A stretch of 64,000 bases of DNA from Mactra quadrangularis. Taxonomy: Eukaryota > Mollusca > Bivalvia > Venerida > Mactridae. Of the stretch, positions 1 to 11,900 are shown piece by piece. The notes below the pieces were generated by a model. That model was not told the DNA's origin, ran no database searches, and saw nothing but the letters and a program-made list of their open reading frames with translations. Numbering within the stretch: position 1 is the first letter of the stretch; the number at the start of each line of letters is the position of its first letter. The DNA is taken from assembly GCA_025267735.1 (NCBI GenBank), contig CM046304.1, positions 23,191,381 to 23,255,380 on the forward strand, in the 5' to 3' direction. The translations under genes were made by a program, and so were the position numbers.

Positions 1-335
1 ATCTAGAGGTCCTCCATCACAGTTTTTCAAATTATGCCCCTGGGTCAAAATTGACCCCACCCCATGAATCACAATATTACATTGAATTATATAAGGAAAA
101 GTTCAAACAACATCTTCTCTTGAACCGCATATGATAATTTGCCCTAACTCAACAGGAATGGTCCGTGGGTGGTTCCCTACCAAAATTGTTCAAATAGGTC
201 TGATTGGTTGGATAAGTAGGTCACTGGGTCAAAAAATAGGTTTTAACGTTAGTGGTCCTCTGTAAATGGCTCTTCTGTGACCTTTGACCTTTTCCTCAGG
301 TGAGCACCCAGGGCCCTTTGGGCCCTCTTGTTTTT
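1..335 (+). repeat. Right end of a dispersed mollusc repeat
   Basis: Non-coding sequence with 'gtgacctttgacctt' and a terminal short hairpin, GGGCCCTTTGGGCCC followed by TCTTGTTTTT at about 311-335. I recognise this kind of end from mollusc repeats. The left end lies outside the window, so class (MITE or Helitron-like) cannot be decided. No open frame was found in it. Confidence 0.55.
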
Positions 336-1283
336 AAATCGACGCCGTTTGTCTTTTTTAAAGACATTTCTTGTTACAAATATCATTTGATCGATAATTC
401 CCGCACATGCATAAGTAAAACTAATATCGATAGTAAGTAAACAGAATTACTTTTGTGAGTATTTAAAACAGTGGGGTAAATGTATGCGCCACTTGTTGCT
501 GAATAAAATCAATATTACATTGCCTACTATTCACATTTAGGGTGTCTAAATTAGCTTAATTTTCGCATTTTCTTCTTAATTCAAATGTAACAGGCAGTAT
601 GTTTTGGTTTAACCTTTTTTGGGAGAAAATACTCACCAAATGTTATACATGACCACGTTCATAATTTGAATGTAAAATAAGAACATATACATAGTTTGGA
701 GCGCTTTCTCGTGAAAGTTGACGTGCGCTGTAATCAATCTTCACTGTATAAAAAATTTAATGGTAATATCATCACAAAAAATAAAAGATAAACTTCAACT
801 CTAGCTTATCTCAGAAATATTATAACATAATACTGAAAGTCGAGGAATTAACCATTCATAATTCATCAACACGCACGCCTTAATTAATACATATTCATGA
901 ACGATAATGACCTTACGTTGACCCAATTATTTCTTAGATGTGTCTAAATGCCGTATTAATACGTACTAGTCCGTTATAATATTTATGTTTGGGATTGATT
1001 TTTCTTAAGCTACAAAATGTAGCCAAAATCTGTATGAAACATGTTAAGGAAATATTGCATCATCACTCAGTAAATATTAGTGAATCTTTTCACATTACCC
1101 ATTAACCGCCATGACCGCATTGTGCGCGGAAAAACACAAAAAAAAATCAAAGAAATATACAAGAAACATTTAAAGGCTACACTGACCTCAACACTGTTAA
1201 AAGTACGACCTCACTCACACGTGTTTACGATGGTAGTATTGAATGGTCAATATTGACAGGATGTGAATCAATGAAATACTTAC
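336..1283. other. Intron of the transporter gene, AT-rich
   Basis: This stretch lies on the intron side of the donor of the minus-strand transporter exon, so it should be part of that gene's first coding intron. I saw no further exon, RNA gene or clear repeat in it. Confidence 0.5.
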
Positions 1284-1479
1284 TGGACACTTGGTATACT
1301 CCGGCCACCATAGAACCGACCATCGAAGCCAGTGCTGGACTTGAATCAAACATTTTCTTAACTTCAGGGTAAAGTATTCCATATGATCCGATAAAACCAT
1401 CGAATAAACAATTTCCAATAAATACAGCAAACACTATCACCCATCCCCACCCACCGTCGAGTGCTGCAGACCCCTCCAT
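1284..1479 (-). CDS. Monocarboxylate transporter-like (SLC16), first coding exon only
   Basis: This is the 5'-most coding exon of a major-facilitator transporter of the MCT type, a plasma-membrane carrier family for lactate, pyruvate and other monocarboxylates, usually with protons. The translation opens with MEGSAALDGGWGWVIVFAVF; DGGWGW at the start of transmembrane helix 1 is the MCT signature. A second hydrophobic stretch, PALASMVGSMVAGVYQV, fits the start of helix 2. I chose the ATG at 1477-1479 over an in-frame ATG 33 nt upstream because it sits just before the motif and in good context (gccATGg). The exon ends in phase 1 at a GTAAGT donor (intron begins at 1283). The rest of the gene lies beyond the left edge, so substrate and subfamily cannot be judged. 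Confidence 0.8.
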
Positions 1480-2439
1480 GGCACAACACCATACAACACA
1501 GCGCCGCGCCACACGACACTTAAATACTTAATAAATTAAAACGTCCGTCTTCATAAAACATACTTAAAGATCAAGTTTAAACATCCAAGCTTCTTCCGAT
1601 CACAAACAAATGTATTTTTCTATACTAAACAGACTAATTAAACGTAGTTCAAGTCACACTACGTTCATTGGTATAGAACTTAAGTTACTAGGCGCAACTA
1701 CTAACCGCGTTACTACAAAGAAACTATACATGACTCACACAATACTACATGTTTATTTCCTCGACAGAAAAAAATCTAATTTTAGAAGAAAAATCGAATG
1801 ATATAAACCCACGCACGTACGGGAAGATCCAGAATATGTTCGCCAATTCAAGGGGTAGATATTTTTCGCGGTATCGTCTGTATGCATAAATATTGAATTG
1901 AATAAGATAAGCATGCTTTTCTACAAAACAATGATGTATATTAGTTTTCCCCGTTCGTGCTGTCTGGCTTATGAACGGGTGATTGGCCCGCCGAACCTCC
2001 AACTGAATCCGCTTGAAGCAATTAAACGCAGCTGGGATCGAAATTTAATCACCTCCTTATAAAGAGCTATTAAACATTCGAATGATTTTGCTTCTATTTA
2101 AAGTTGCATCGATAATAGGTCGATATCAAACTGATATAACATATGAATGCACGCCTCAAAATGGTTATTTATTTTGAAATTTATCGATTAGAGTCGACCA
2201 ATCTTATTCCATTAAGGGCAGGTGCAGGAATAGTGAAAGGGGTCCATTTTTCAGAGTGGGTTGTTTAACTCTGAAACAATAACTAGTGGAGTGTACAATT
2301 ATTGACGATTTTGAAAGCCTTGTTTCGGCAGAACTCACTGTACATAGCTATGGCTTTAAAATTTTGTAAACCACTTATAGACATTTTGTTTTTATCTGAT
2401 GTGGTATTAAACCTATGGTAATTTCACCGTAAAATCAAC
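1480..2439. other. 5' flank of the transporter gene
   Basis: No coding evidence. This should hold the promoter and 5' UTR of the minus-strand transporter. No TATA box or other element could be fixed with confidence. Confidence 0.4.
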
Positions 2440-2534
2440 ATAACCACTCACTTTTGTATATTGTATTATTAATTGTATTTTGGGCCGATGGCCTTGATTT
2501 TCTTGAATAAAATGTTGTCTTATCTTGTCTTGTC
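2440..2534 (+). repeat. Probable LINE 3' tail
   Basis: 'gggccgatggccttgatt' is followed by 'gaataaaatgttgtc' and a short (TCTTG)n run. A GGGCCGATGGCC hairpin before a polyadenylation-like signal and a simple-repeat tail resembles non-LTR retrotransposon 3' ends. No protein remains. Confidence 0.35.
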
Positions 2535-2954
2535 AATCTCGCTGTAAAACTAACTTGACAAATCATACCCAATTCATGAATCATGACTGTCTAAGTCAAC
2601 ATTTGAAACATGTTGGAGGTACAGACCCCTTACATCCGCCTTTGATAGACACATTTTTTATGACAGAAACTAGTACAACGCTAAAAACAAACGATGGATT
2701 TTTTCAATCTATTTATGTATATAGTATAATAAGGCATAACACATTCGACTTTTAGGGACCTATACTTCATTGGGAATGTTGTGTTTGCCTTTATGTTTAG
2801 AGACGATTCGTGGTGTCCAGAAATGGTACTCAGAAGCCTATCTGTAAAAGGTTTTGGTCAAATGAGATAAACAAGCTATATTTTAGAGGGTCAAGAAACG
2901 GTCTTGGAGCTCGTAAAAAATATACATTCCTGTGAACGTGTTTCATATAAACGA

Positions 2955-3205
2955 TAAGAGCATTGGTCCAGTGGTAGGACCCGTGCTTGGGGTCGAGAGA
3001 TCACGGGTTTAAACCTGACTATGGGCAATGCTAGTTTTCTGGAGCAAGATATATATCAACGGATGTTCTATCCTTCCACGTATAAATGGGTAATGTGAGG
3101 GATCACCAGTCTGAACTTGAAGGTGATGTCAATGATCAGTGGTTATTGTACAAAAATTGTAAAGCGGGCTGACACGTATATGGGAAACTCACAGAGTGCA
3201 ATATT
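2955..3205 (+). mobile_element. tRNA-derived SINE (family C)
   Basis: The head 'gagcattggtccagtggtag' resembles a tRNA A box, and 'atcacgggtttaaacctg' a degraded B box. The body, 'ggtgatgtcaatgatcagtg' and 'gttattgtacaaa', recurs at 43438-45195 and 60075-60335, and inverted in part at 9300-9545, 12150-12245 and 40690-40945. Not a functional tRNA. Confidence 0.65.
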
Positions 3206-4540
3206 TTGTGCACATGTATACATACTAATACTTAATTTTGACTGACATTTTTATAGTTCGTACAAATTGTGTAAACATTAAAAATGAACCAATCCATTCC
3301 AGATGTAGGCAGTATCAAATATAAAAGTTGCTCATTTTAACAAAATAAGTGTGGTGGATAAACCACCATCCCTTGGTCAATCATGTGTGTAATGGTAGAA
3401 CGCATAACCATTACTCCAACAAGACACCAATAAAACATATTAAAATAATTGATTGTCATCCTGAGCATCCCCTGTCGGGGATTAGTTCATTGTATTGTTT
3501 ATAAATATAAACAGTGTCTTTTTGTACGAACTATAGTTCAAAGAATACTATCAAGCTTCTGTTGTATTTTTTAATAAAATTAACATACTCTTAATGAGTA
3601 TGCAAGCATTAAAGTAGAACTCAACAAGCTGTCATTAAAAATGTTAATTTTAAGATATATGACGCATGCAATTTGGTCAGGAGACGTTTAGTCATGACAC
3701 AATCTTATTATATGTGAGTGGGTTCATAAAAACAATGACATTTAAAACTTTGGAATGCTTTATTTTTATTGCACAGTAAATAATAATTTATTATTACAAA
3801 CATAATGTTTCATAAATACATGTATTTGTTTAATATATAAGTTGAGTCTGGAATGTATAAACTTTGAAAAAACGTTCATACAATGGTATGAGATAATTTC
3901 ATAATATAAATAAGTACAAAAAAGTTCTTATTCAAAGTACTGTTCAATAATAAGAACAACTAGAACTGCCACCAGAGGCGAAAATACCCCCGCAACAGCA
4001 ACATTTCAAGATAAAAGCAAGTCAACATTGTGGAAGTCCAAAAGGGTAAATGTTGTAAGAAGCATAAAAACCATTAAAAGAATAGGATGCAAATATCAAA
4101 TTGGAAATAAACAGCAAATTACGGTGTAATTCACTATAGATTTATGAAAAAGCAAAATGAACAGAGTTGTCATATTTCAAATGATTTTTTACATGAAAAT
4201 GAACACCATTTGGTCATTATGAATGTAAAGTGGAACAACAGACAAAGAGTGATCACATTAATACTCATCATGAGTATGTTGTAACCAGATGAGCAAAATG
4301 TAGAATGTGTTTGTAATTTTTTGATAAATAAGTAAAAAATAAGGCAATTGTAAAAATGGTAGTCAGCAATGTACACAATATAAATCAAACAATTAGTATT
4401 TACAATATCTTGTATCAAGAATTTCACAAATACCCTATAAGAAAGCTTAAATTACCGATCATTATTTTCACAGTAGTAAAGTTAAAATAATATCTAAAAT
4501 CTCATGTAGCTATAACGAAATAAGATGTTTTCTTCTCAAC
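3206..4540. other. AT-rich intergenic sequence
   Basis: No gene, RNA or named repeat recognised. Around 3755-3800 there are TTTATT runs that could be minus-strand polyadenylation signals, but no coding exon joins to them. Confidence 0.4.
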
Positions 4541-6410
4541 ATTACAGAAAAAATCAAGATGGCTATTAGTTGGTCCATTGAAATACATAAAAAAATAATA
4601 CATATAAAAATTTCATCAACAAGAATTTGTCAGCACAATTTTATCAAAATGAGGTGAGAAAAAAAGAAGTTTGCTGTACAAGATATTAGAAAAAATTCAA
4701 CATGGCTGCCAGTCAGCCATTTTGAATTCCACTTAAGAAAATGCCAAGCACATCAACTTAAACAATTGCTAACTTTCTCAAAGTCTGTAAAAAAATTATC
4801 AAATCATTTGCTTTTTAAAAAGAAAAAACTCAGAATGGCTGCCAATCAGCCATAATGAATTTGATAAAATATCAATACATCAAAAAAAGTTCAAAAATAA
4901 GAATTTGATAAAAATAGCAGTACATAATGGACTTCAGCAATTCAAAATGGCAAACAATGTGGAATAATGCTACATTCAATAAGTTACATGACATAAAGCC
5001 ATAAACCCTTGATTCATCTTCGTCAATAATATTTGCTAATCAATGAGATAAATAGTTACTAGGAGATGTAGAATTTGTCATACTATATTAACACATTCAT
5101 ACCTTCTCATAAGAAAGAAAGCACCTTGACTGCCAGGATCTTAAATACATCCGTGACAAACATTTTAAAGTTAACTCACTTAAAGAACTTATTGAGTCTT
5201 TACCATCATATTTTCTAATCGCCGAGATCAAATAGTGATTTCGCGATGTAGAATTGGTCATACCAGATTAACACATTCATACCTTCTCACAAGAGAGGAA
5301 GCACCTAAATGTAAACCCTGTGATGAGCATTTCTATGTCAAACACGTTCTCCTTGACTGTCAGGATCTTAAAGACATCCGTGACAAACATTTTAAAGTTA
5401 ACTCACTTAAAGAACTTTTTGAGTCTGTACCATCATATGCGATACTTAACTTTTTGAAGGAAATAAATGTATATAATAAGATATAGAGCTTTACATCATT
5501 AATATCGTTTTAATAAATAGTGTCATTGATTGCTTTCGGCGCGATATGACCTTTTTGTGTTGGTGCGCCGTAAAACCAAAACAAAACCAAACCTGAAGGA
5601 AATAAATGTTTATCATAAAATATAGGACGTAAAATCTTCATTATCTATTGAAGTAATAGTATCATCAATTGTTTTCGGCATAATATGACCTTTTTGCATT
5701 AATAAGCCGTAAAATCCAATTAATCAATCAATAAATCAATCAGACTTCAGCAAGAAGAAATTGGTAATGAAATAAGCTTACTATACAGTTATTTAAACAA
5801 AGTCAAAATGGCTGCCAGTCTGCCATAATGAATTTGTATCCAGAGTAAATCCATGTACGAGTCAACTACATCAATAAAGACTTTGGAGCGAAATTTGGCT
5901 AAAATTGAGTAAAAAAACCCCACATACATGTACTATACAGTAATTTAAATAAAAAGTCAAAATGGCTGCCAGTCAGCCATATTGAATATAAATTGATGAA
6001 GAATAGTCATACTGATCAACTGTATCAGTGAGACCTTGTATGCAATTTCTTTTCAAAATATGTATGGTAATAAGTCAATATAAGACTGTATTAATTTTGA
6101 AAAAAGGATGACAGCCAGTCCGCCATTTTGAATTGGAATTGAGTTAAAGTGTATGTACACATCAACTGTGAACGCCTGTGCAAAATTCTATCTAAATTAG
6201 TTAAGAAAAAATCTGTTGAGAAATAAGCATACAGTAATTAAACTAAAAAAAAAATTCAAGATGGCCGCAAGTCGGCCATTTTGAATTGGAATTGATATAA
6301 CATGCATATAAAAATCAACTGTAAACGCCTGTGCAAATTCTATAAAATAAGATAAGAAAAAATCTATTGAGAAAAAAAGCAAACTATACAGCTATCTAAT
6401 TAGATTTAAA
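4540..6410. repeat. Interrupted ~150-bp tandem array with a conserved hairpin
   Basis: About eight units, each carrying a palindrome of the form TTCAAnATGGCTG-CCAGT-CAGCCATTTTGAA. Palindromes lie near 4552 (degraded), 4694, 4826, 4939 (degraded), 5804, 5955, 6097 and 6254. In the right-hand block the spacing is about 142-157 bp and flanking unit sequence is shared ('catcaactgt..', 'ctatacagt'). The array is split by LINE 3' ends at about 5039-5745. It is non-coding. Confidence 0.75.
5039..5745 (+). mobile_element. LINE 3' ends, partly duplicated, inside the array
   Basis: The frame at 5235-5486 encodes RCRIGHTRLTHSYLLTREEA, then CKPCDEHF, then HVLLDC. This is the cysteine-histidine tail that follows reverse transcriptase in many non-LTR retrotransposons; no reverse transcriptase remains. 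A partial copy with the cysteine-histidine part missing precedes it at about 5039-5222. Two 3' tails follow ('tttcggcgcgatatgacctt' near 5537 and 'tttcggcataatatgacctt' near 5674). The last ends in an (AATC)n-like run. Dead fragments, not a gene. Confidence 0.7.
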
Positions 6411-6564
6411 ATATATAACACAATTAATTATTTTAAACAAGTGAGGTATGTTTCCATAGTTACATGAGTTTTGTATACACCATTAAATCATGGTATATAA
6501 CAGCTTCTATTCTAATACATTTAGAAATAATCATACTACAAATGTATTAATTTTTTGGGACAGA

Positions 6565-6690
6565 CCACATATCCAACCAACCAACCAACCAACAAACCAA
6601 CCAACCAACAAACCAACCAACCAACCACCAGGGTGGTTCCAGTATACCCCCGAAAACTTCGTTTGCGGGGGTATAATTATACATTTGTAT
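6565..6690 (+). repeat. (CCAA)n tract and TATACCCCCG hairpin: right end of a MITE-like repeat
   Basis: A CCAACCAACC tract (about 6572-6630) is followed by GTATACCCCCG-AAAACTTCGTTTG-CGGGGGTATAAT. The same order, tetranucleotide tract then CCCCC/GGGGG hairpin, closes the elements at 42072-42373 and 47621-47874. Only the right end is visible here. Confidence 0.6.
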
Positions 6691-6724
6691 AAAAGCTGTG
6701 GGGTAGGGGAAAGGGGCTCAGTCT

Positions 6725-7270
6725 TGAAACTTCTCTCCGTAAAAATCGTTTGTTTAGTCTCCTTTTGGAAAAAAAACGTTTATAAAAAGATAATCTTTTG
6801 TTGGGCCATCCTCTGGATTTTTTTTTGGGGGGGGCTCCCTCAGCCATGGAATCGTTAATTGAGGCCTTCCTATGGAAGAATCGTTTGTGAGTCTCCCTTT
6901 GGAAAAAAAACGTTCGTAAAGAGAAAATCTTTTGTGGGGCCTCCCTCTGGAAAAATTGGATTTTTTTGGCCTCCCTACGGAAAATCGTCTGTTGGGGCCT
7001 CCCTTTGGAAAATACCGTTTGTTTGGACCTCCCTCTTGATAAAAAATATGTGTTAGGTAAAATTCGTTTGTTGGGTCTCCCTAAGAAAAAATCGTTTGTT
7101 GAGACCTCCCTCTGGAGAAGCTTTTGTTGGGTAAAACTTGTTTGTTAAGCCTTCCTCTGTAAAAAAATGTTTGTAGGGCCTTCCTTTGAAAAAAGTTGTT
7201 TGTTCGTCAAAAATTGTTTGTTGGGTCCTCCCCCCATAAAAATCTTTAGTTGAGTCTCTCTATGGTAGAC
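6725..7270. repeat. Minisatellite, unit about 35-50 bp
   Basis: More than ten degenerate copies of a unit resembling GGGCCTCCCTCTGGAAAAAA then TCGTTTGTT. Open frames across it are produced by the repeat and have no protein character. Confidence 0.75.
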
Positions 7271-8191
7271 TTAGCTCTAGAAAAATCAATAGTTAACCCC
7301 TAGAAATAAGCCTTACTACATCCCTCAGATAAGTCTTTTACAGATATCCTCTAAGAAAATGAATCAGTCTAGATTCACCAATGTACAAATACATGTAATC
7401 AAAATATAGACCAAACATATACCGGTATATGGCAAAACTTTACAATGCATACAAAAATAATAAAACAAACTACATAATGCATTTTACATTGCAGTTAAAA
7501 CTGGTATTGAAATTATAAATTGCACTATTGTAATATGATAGTAACATAATAGGAGGGAAGAACACACTGTTAAACAGTAAACAAGTCCTTTGATCTAGTT
7601 ATTGACATACTGTATAGACATAACTTTACTGCAAAAAGAAAAAAAAATGTTCATATCCAGGGTTGCCCACAAGACTGCAGTAACTTGCTCTTTTATGCAA
7701 TGCACTTACTACAGTCTTGCAGGAAACCCTCGATAAGCAATACAAACATGTAATATGAAGGTATATAACCAATTGTTTCCAATCATGGTCATAAAATATG
7801 TATGATCATTCTCAAAGTACATTAGTGCAATACATGTACCCTAACAGCCATTTTAAAGCTACATGGCCGCTTTTTAACAAAAACTTTTATGATAATTATT
7901 ATTATTATTACATACTAATGTACCACATTTGTATAGCACTCTTTTCATATTAAAAGCATGTTCAAAAGCACTTCACACTTATAAACATAATTTATGAATA
8001 AATGATAGAAATGGTTTAGAGATATTTTTAAATGGTTCAGAGATATTTTTAAAGAATACAAATATAATAGAATAAAAAACAGATGAACACTAAGCATCAG
8101 TGATCAATTTAGTGACCATAATGGTTAATAAACAAGTAATAATAATAATCAAATAATACAACTATACAAAATAGAAGGATTTACAACAACT
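7271..8191. other. AT-rich intergenic sequence with a probable old repeat
   Basis: No gene seen. About 7900-8060 has 'tttgtatagcactcttttca' and 'catgttcaaaagcacttcac', which looks like a degraded copy of a widespread 'TATAGCGC..CAAAGCGC' repeat. Confidence 0.4.
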
Positions 8192-8508
8192 TTGTTTGTT
8201 TGTTTGTTTCTTTGTTGGGTTTAACACCATAGCAACACTTTGGTCATATAACAGCGGTCAGTCAACCTACTCACTCCTCCTGGAAAGGCTAAATCTCGTG
8301 ATTTATCTGTTGACCAACTATTAAGCGCATACTTTCGTCAGTGACTGACAACAGCCCTACATAATTAAAAATCATTGGTAGGAGGGAGAATGGCCGTAGA
8401 AATAATTTCATGGTCAAGCTCCACAAAAGTATGCCCCGCCCGGGAATCGAACCCACGACCCCTCGATCATTAGACTTGCGTGCTACCAACTGAGCTAGCC
8501 AGGCGACC
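8192..8508 (-). mobile_element. tRNA-derived SINE (family A), intact, with 12-bp target duplication
   Basis: Reading the minus strand, the head GCCTGGCTAGCTCAGTTGGT and B box GGTTCGATTCCCGGG are tRNA-like. The body includes 'cattctccctcctacc' and 'gttgtcagtcactgacg'. The 3' end is (AAAC)n. The element is flanked by TTTACAACAACT at 8180-8191 and again at 8509-8520, an exact 12-bp target-site duplication. It sits just downstream of TYSND1. Confidence 0.88.
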
Positions 8509-8593
8509 TTTACAACAACTAGTCATAAGACTGGTGATAATACAGGCCCAAGTTTTTAAAATTCAACATTATCTAGAGGCATTAGCCGATCTA

Positions 8594-8611
8594 GGGGGGG
8601 GGGGGGGGGGG
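8594..8611. repeat. Run of 18 G
   Basis: An uninterrupted 18-G homopolymer within a G/C-skewed stretch that continues into 'ctgaccccccctccctg'. Its length may be unreliable in assembly. Confidence 0.9.
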
Positions 8612-8691
8612 TTTAAGTGGGTTCTGACCCCCCCTCCCTGAAATTTCAAAAATATACCCATCTATGAGTATATATTTTTAACTGTTTTAAC

Positions 8692-8697
8692 TTTATT
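8692..8697 (-). terminator. Candidate TYSND1 polyadenylation signal
   Basis: TTTATT on the plus strand reads AATAAA on the minus strand, about 256 nt beyond the TYSND1 stop codon. It is the first clear one I found. Use is inferred. Confidence 0.35.
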
Positions 8698-8952
8698 ATG
8701 CTTCGTTATTCTGCAAACAGTGTATAATGTGGTAGTGGTTCGAAAGTTATTTTATCAATGTACACTGCCAATTTTACAGGGGCAGAATTTCTTAGTTTGA
8801 AAAGAAAAAGACTTAGTACACTTCGAGTTATACATATCATTCAACACTATATATAATGTCCTTGAGAAGTCACTATGTACTGAATATTGCACATAAAATT
8901 TGATATATGAAACCTTTATAAAGTAAATTATTTTCCTGTTTTGTTACTACTC

Positions 8953-11900
8953 TCATAATTTACTGTATGTCCTTGAATCTGAAAAAAGAGAAAATGCAAA
9001 GGAAATAAAACTCAACAGGTCTAGAAATGGGTCGATTGATATAGATAGAAATTATCGTGAAATCACTAACTTACATAGAAACATGAGGGGAGATAACAGA
9101 GCGTCACTTTTTTCTTTCCCTTTTTTTACAATTATTTCTTTTGTGGTAAAAATATTGATGAAAGTTGGTTTAAAAACTCTAGTTTTGTGTTTATATCTGT
9201 TTTCAACATTCAATAGTTATATGAGGTAGACAGTACACCTCACTAATGTTCCTGGGATGTAACAGTTAACTTTATGTTTTCCAACTATACAGCAATTATC
9301 TCTGGTTATCGGGCAACTGGTATCTATCAATGTATCTACCTGAGGAGTCATTTACTCTGTTTAGTGCAGTGTGTCAGTAGTATCATATCATACTCCAAGG
9401 TACCCATTTACACCTGCATGAAGTGAGGCAATAGTTTCATGATTGAGGAAATAAGCAGTGCCCCTATAGTGGGGTTAAAACACAGAACTTCTAGATCCCT
9501 AAACACACCACCTAACACTGGACTACTGCTCCTTCTACTAGGCTTCAATCCTCAGCAAACAATTTCCTACCATCTCAAATTAAAATTTGTTGTTAGAACT
9601 ATAATAATATAATGTAAATTTGAAATAATTTTACTATTTCATTGGATATTATTAACGTCACCTATTATTGACCAATCAAAATGTTCATGTATTCATATGG
9701 GCAAGTTCATAAATATGTACTACAGCCTACCTTCAGTTCCAATACTCCATATCCTTGATACACCATCACTTTTTATATGTAATGAACTTAATAGACTAGA
9801 ATCTGAAAATTACAATTTCTTATACATAATAATACATGTAAGCATTAAAGCATTCTTCGCAAGATATCATAAACCTAAAAGTTTTTACTATGAAGGTCCA
9901 TTTCTTAAAAAAATAAAGGTCATTAAATGTAAATGTATACAAAATTGAAGAACTATTAGTCTTTTGATATCCGAAACTTGATTAAAAACCCATTCAAAAG
10001 TTTTTTATGAAGTGTGTAAACTAATATCAAGCATTTAAATCCACAGGGTTAATGAATATGCAACTAATCCATGAATAAAATTTACCAATAACAGTTTCCA
10101 TGGCCTTAGTTCTTACCATTACTGACCTACCCTTCCAAAAGGCTAACAACTCTAAATTTTGCATATTAATATTTTATCTTCTCAAGAAAGGTAAAATATA
10201 CACATGGACCCCAACCCTAAGCATTTTATGACCAATTTCTGTCGTAAACTACACTATATTGTACTGCTAAATTATTGTAAGATTTTTGATAATTTGCTGC
10301 CATGGACCCTATATAGGGGCATTGAAATACAGTATCCAGATGTGAACTCAGATTGCGAACAATATGTTCACTGAACTAAATATAGGACTAAGAAACAGAT
10401 TAGGAAGTTTATAACAGTACATACCTTGAGTTTTCAAATATTGTGTTAATATAGATGAGACAGTTTCTAAAGGTACACACATATTAACATGTGGATAACT
10501 TGCACCGGATAATGTATCTCTGAAATAAATAAATAAATACATACCATCATAACATGAATGCCTGAAACATGGAGGTGTGGGACTGAGAGGTCATTATAAA
10601 TATACTTGTCTTTAGACAGCAATCTTTGTGCTGGTTTTAAACTCATTTTAAATTTCGATTCCTGAGCAGGACATACTTTCTACAGTCATTCTCCCTCCTA
10701 CCACTGACTCTAAATCATGTAAGGCAGTTGTCAGTCACTGACGAAGCCTCAAAATTGGTATTCAGAGATTTTTTTCCTTTCCAGACATAGTGAGTTGAAT
10801 TACTGACAGCTGTAATATGACCAATACAGTTTGTTCCTTTGGTGTTAAACCCAACCAAAAAAAATTTGAAGTGAATTAATCTGAGCAAAAAAGCCTCAGC
10901 AATAATTATATAAAAATATAAGACCAACAGGCAAAATAATTCACGATGCGTAGGTTATAACTGGAATGCACATTTACTGTTGTAATAAAACTTTGAATAA
11001 AATGTCCGATAAGATAAACAGGTAAACCGCAACCTGCTCAATTTTATAATTTTATGACATTGAAAGAAAAAAAGCATTCAACATTTAATTAGTAAATAAT
11101 ATTATGCAGATTTTAGCTTCTAGTTAACAATAAATCTAAAGTGATTATTTCTAAGATTTTTTTGGGTGAACAGGGCTAGGCATCCAAGGTAATCCTATTC
11201 CCATAACAACCTATATTTGGGTATGGGTAACTTGTCGTTCCTAGTAAACTATGTTTTAGACAAGAAAATATATAGCAGGCAGTACAACCGGGCAACACTG
11301 GCTGTAAGTACGGATTTAAATACATGTATAAGATACCTCAAATGACAATGTTCAATATTTACCTAGAATTACAAACTACCATGGCAACAAGTTGACCTCT
11401 TGTATTAAACACTCCACCACCGCTGGCTCCAGCATGTACTGCACAAGTTGTCTAAAAATTGTAGAACAAATATTTATAATGTTTATCATTTGAAATTTTC
11501 CCTTTAGCAATTTTGCTATCTGATATGTCTGCTTCCTGAATCCTAGCAGGTTTTGGATGTGAATTGAACCAATGTGAAATTGACTTTACAATGTTAATCA
11601 GTCCAACTTAAACTCAAATAACCATTTGACCACACCCACAAATATAAGCATAGCTGCCTTGATCATTTGTTTATTCTATTGTACAGATCCATACCGAATA
11701 ATGTCAGATAACAATGGATCAAAATGGCCACCGATTAATCCATTTCAACTAAATCATTAACTAATTTAATTTTTATAAAGCGTGACAGACCCTAGTGCTA
11801 ATATTGAAATCGCTTACCTGCAGTAAGACAGGAACTCCCTTATATTTGACAATCTTTGACACAATGCCCCTTGTAACCATTGGTAACTGATTATCATTAC

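Noticed and set aside
5235..5486. An 83-aa host gene with a CxxC motif
   Set aside because: The sequence is the C-terminal tail of a LINE, followed by LINE 3' tails and preceded by a partial duplicate.
4540..6410. CRISPR-like array because of regularly spaced palindromes
   Set aside because: Units diverge along the whole length, spacers are not unique, and the genome is clearly eukaryotic.
6490..7148. Overlapping small proteins rich in NQPT and W/F/G
   Set aside because: They translate a CCAA tract and a minisatellite; composition and period follow the DNA repeat.
8430..8506. tRNA-like sequence on the minus strand
   Set aside because: It has A- and B-box-like parts but continues into a SINE body with a simple tail and a 12-bp target duplication, so it is a SINE head.
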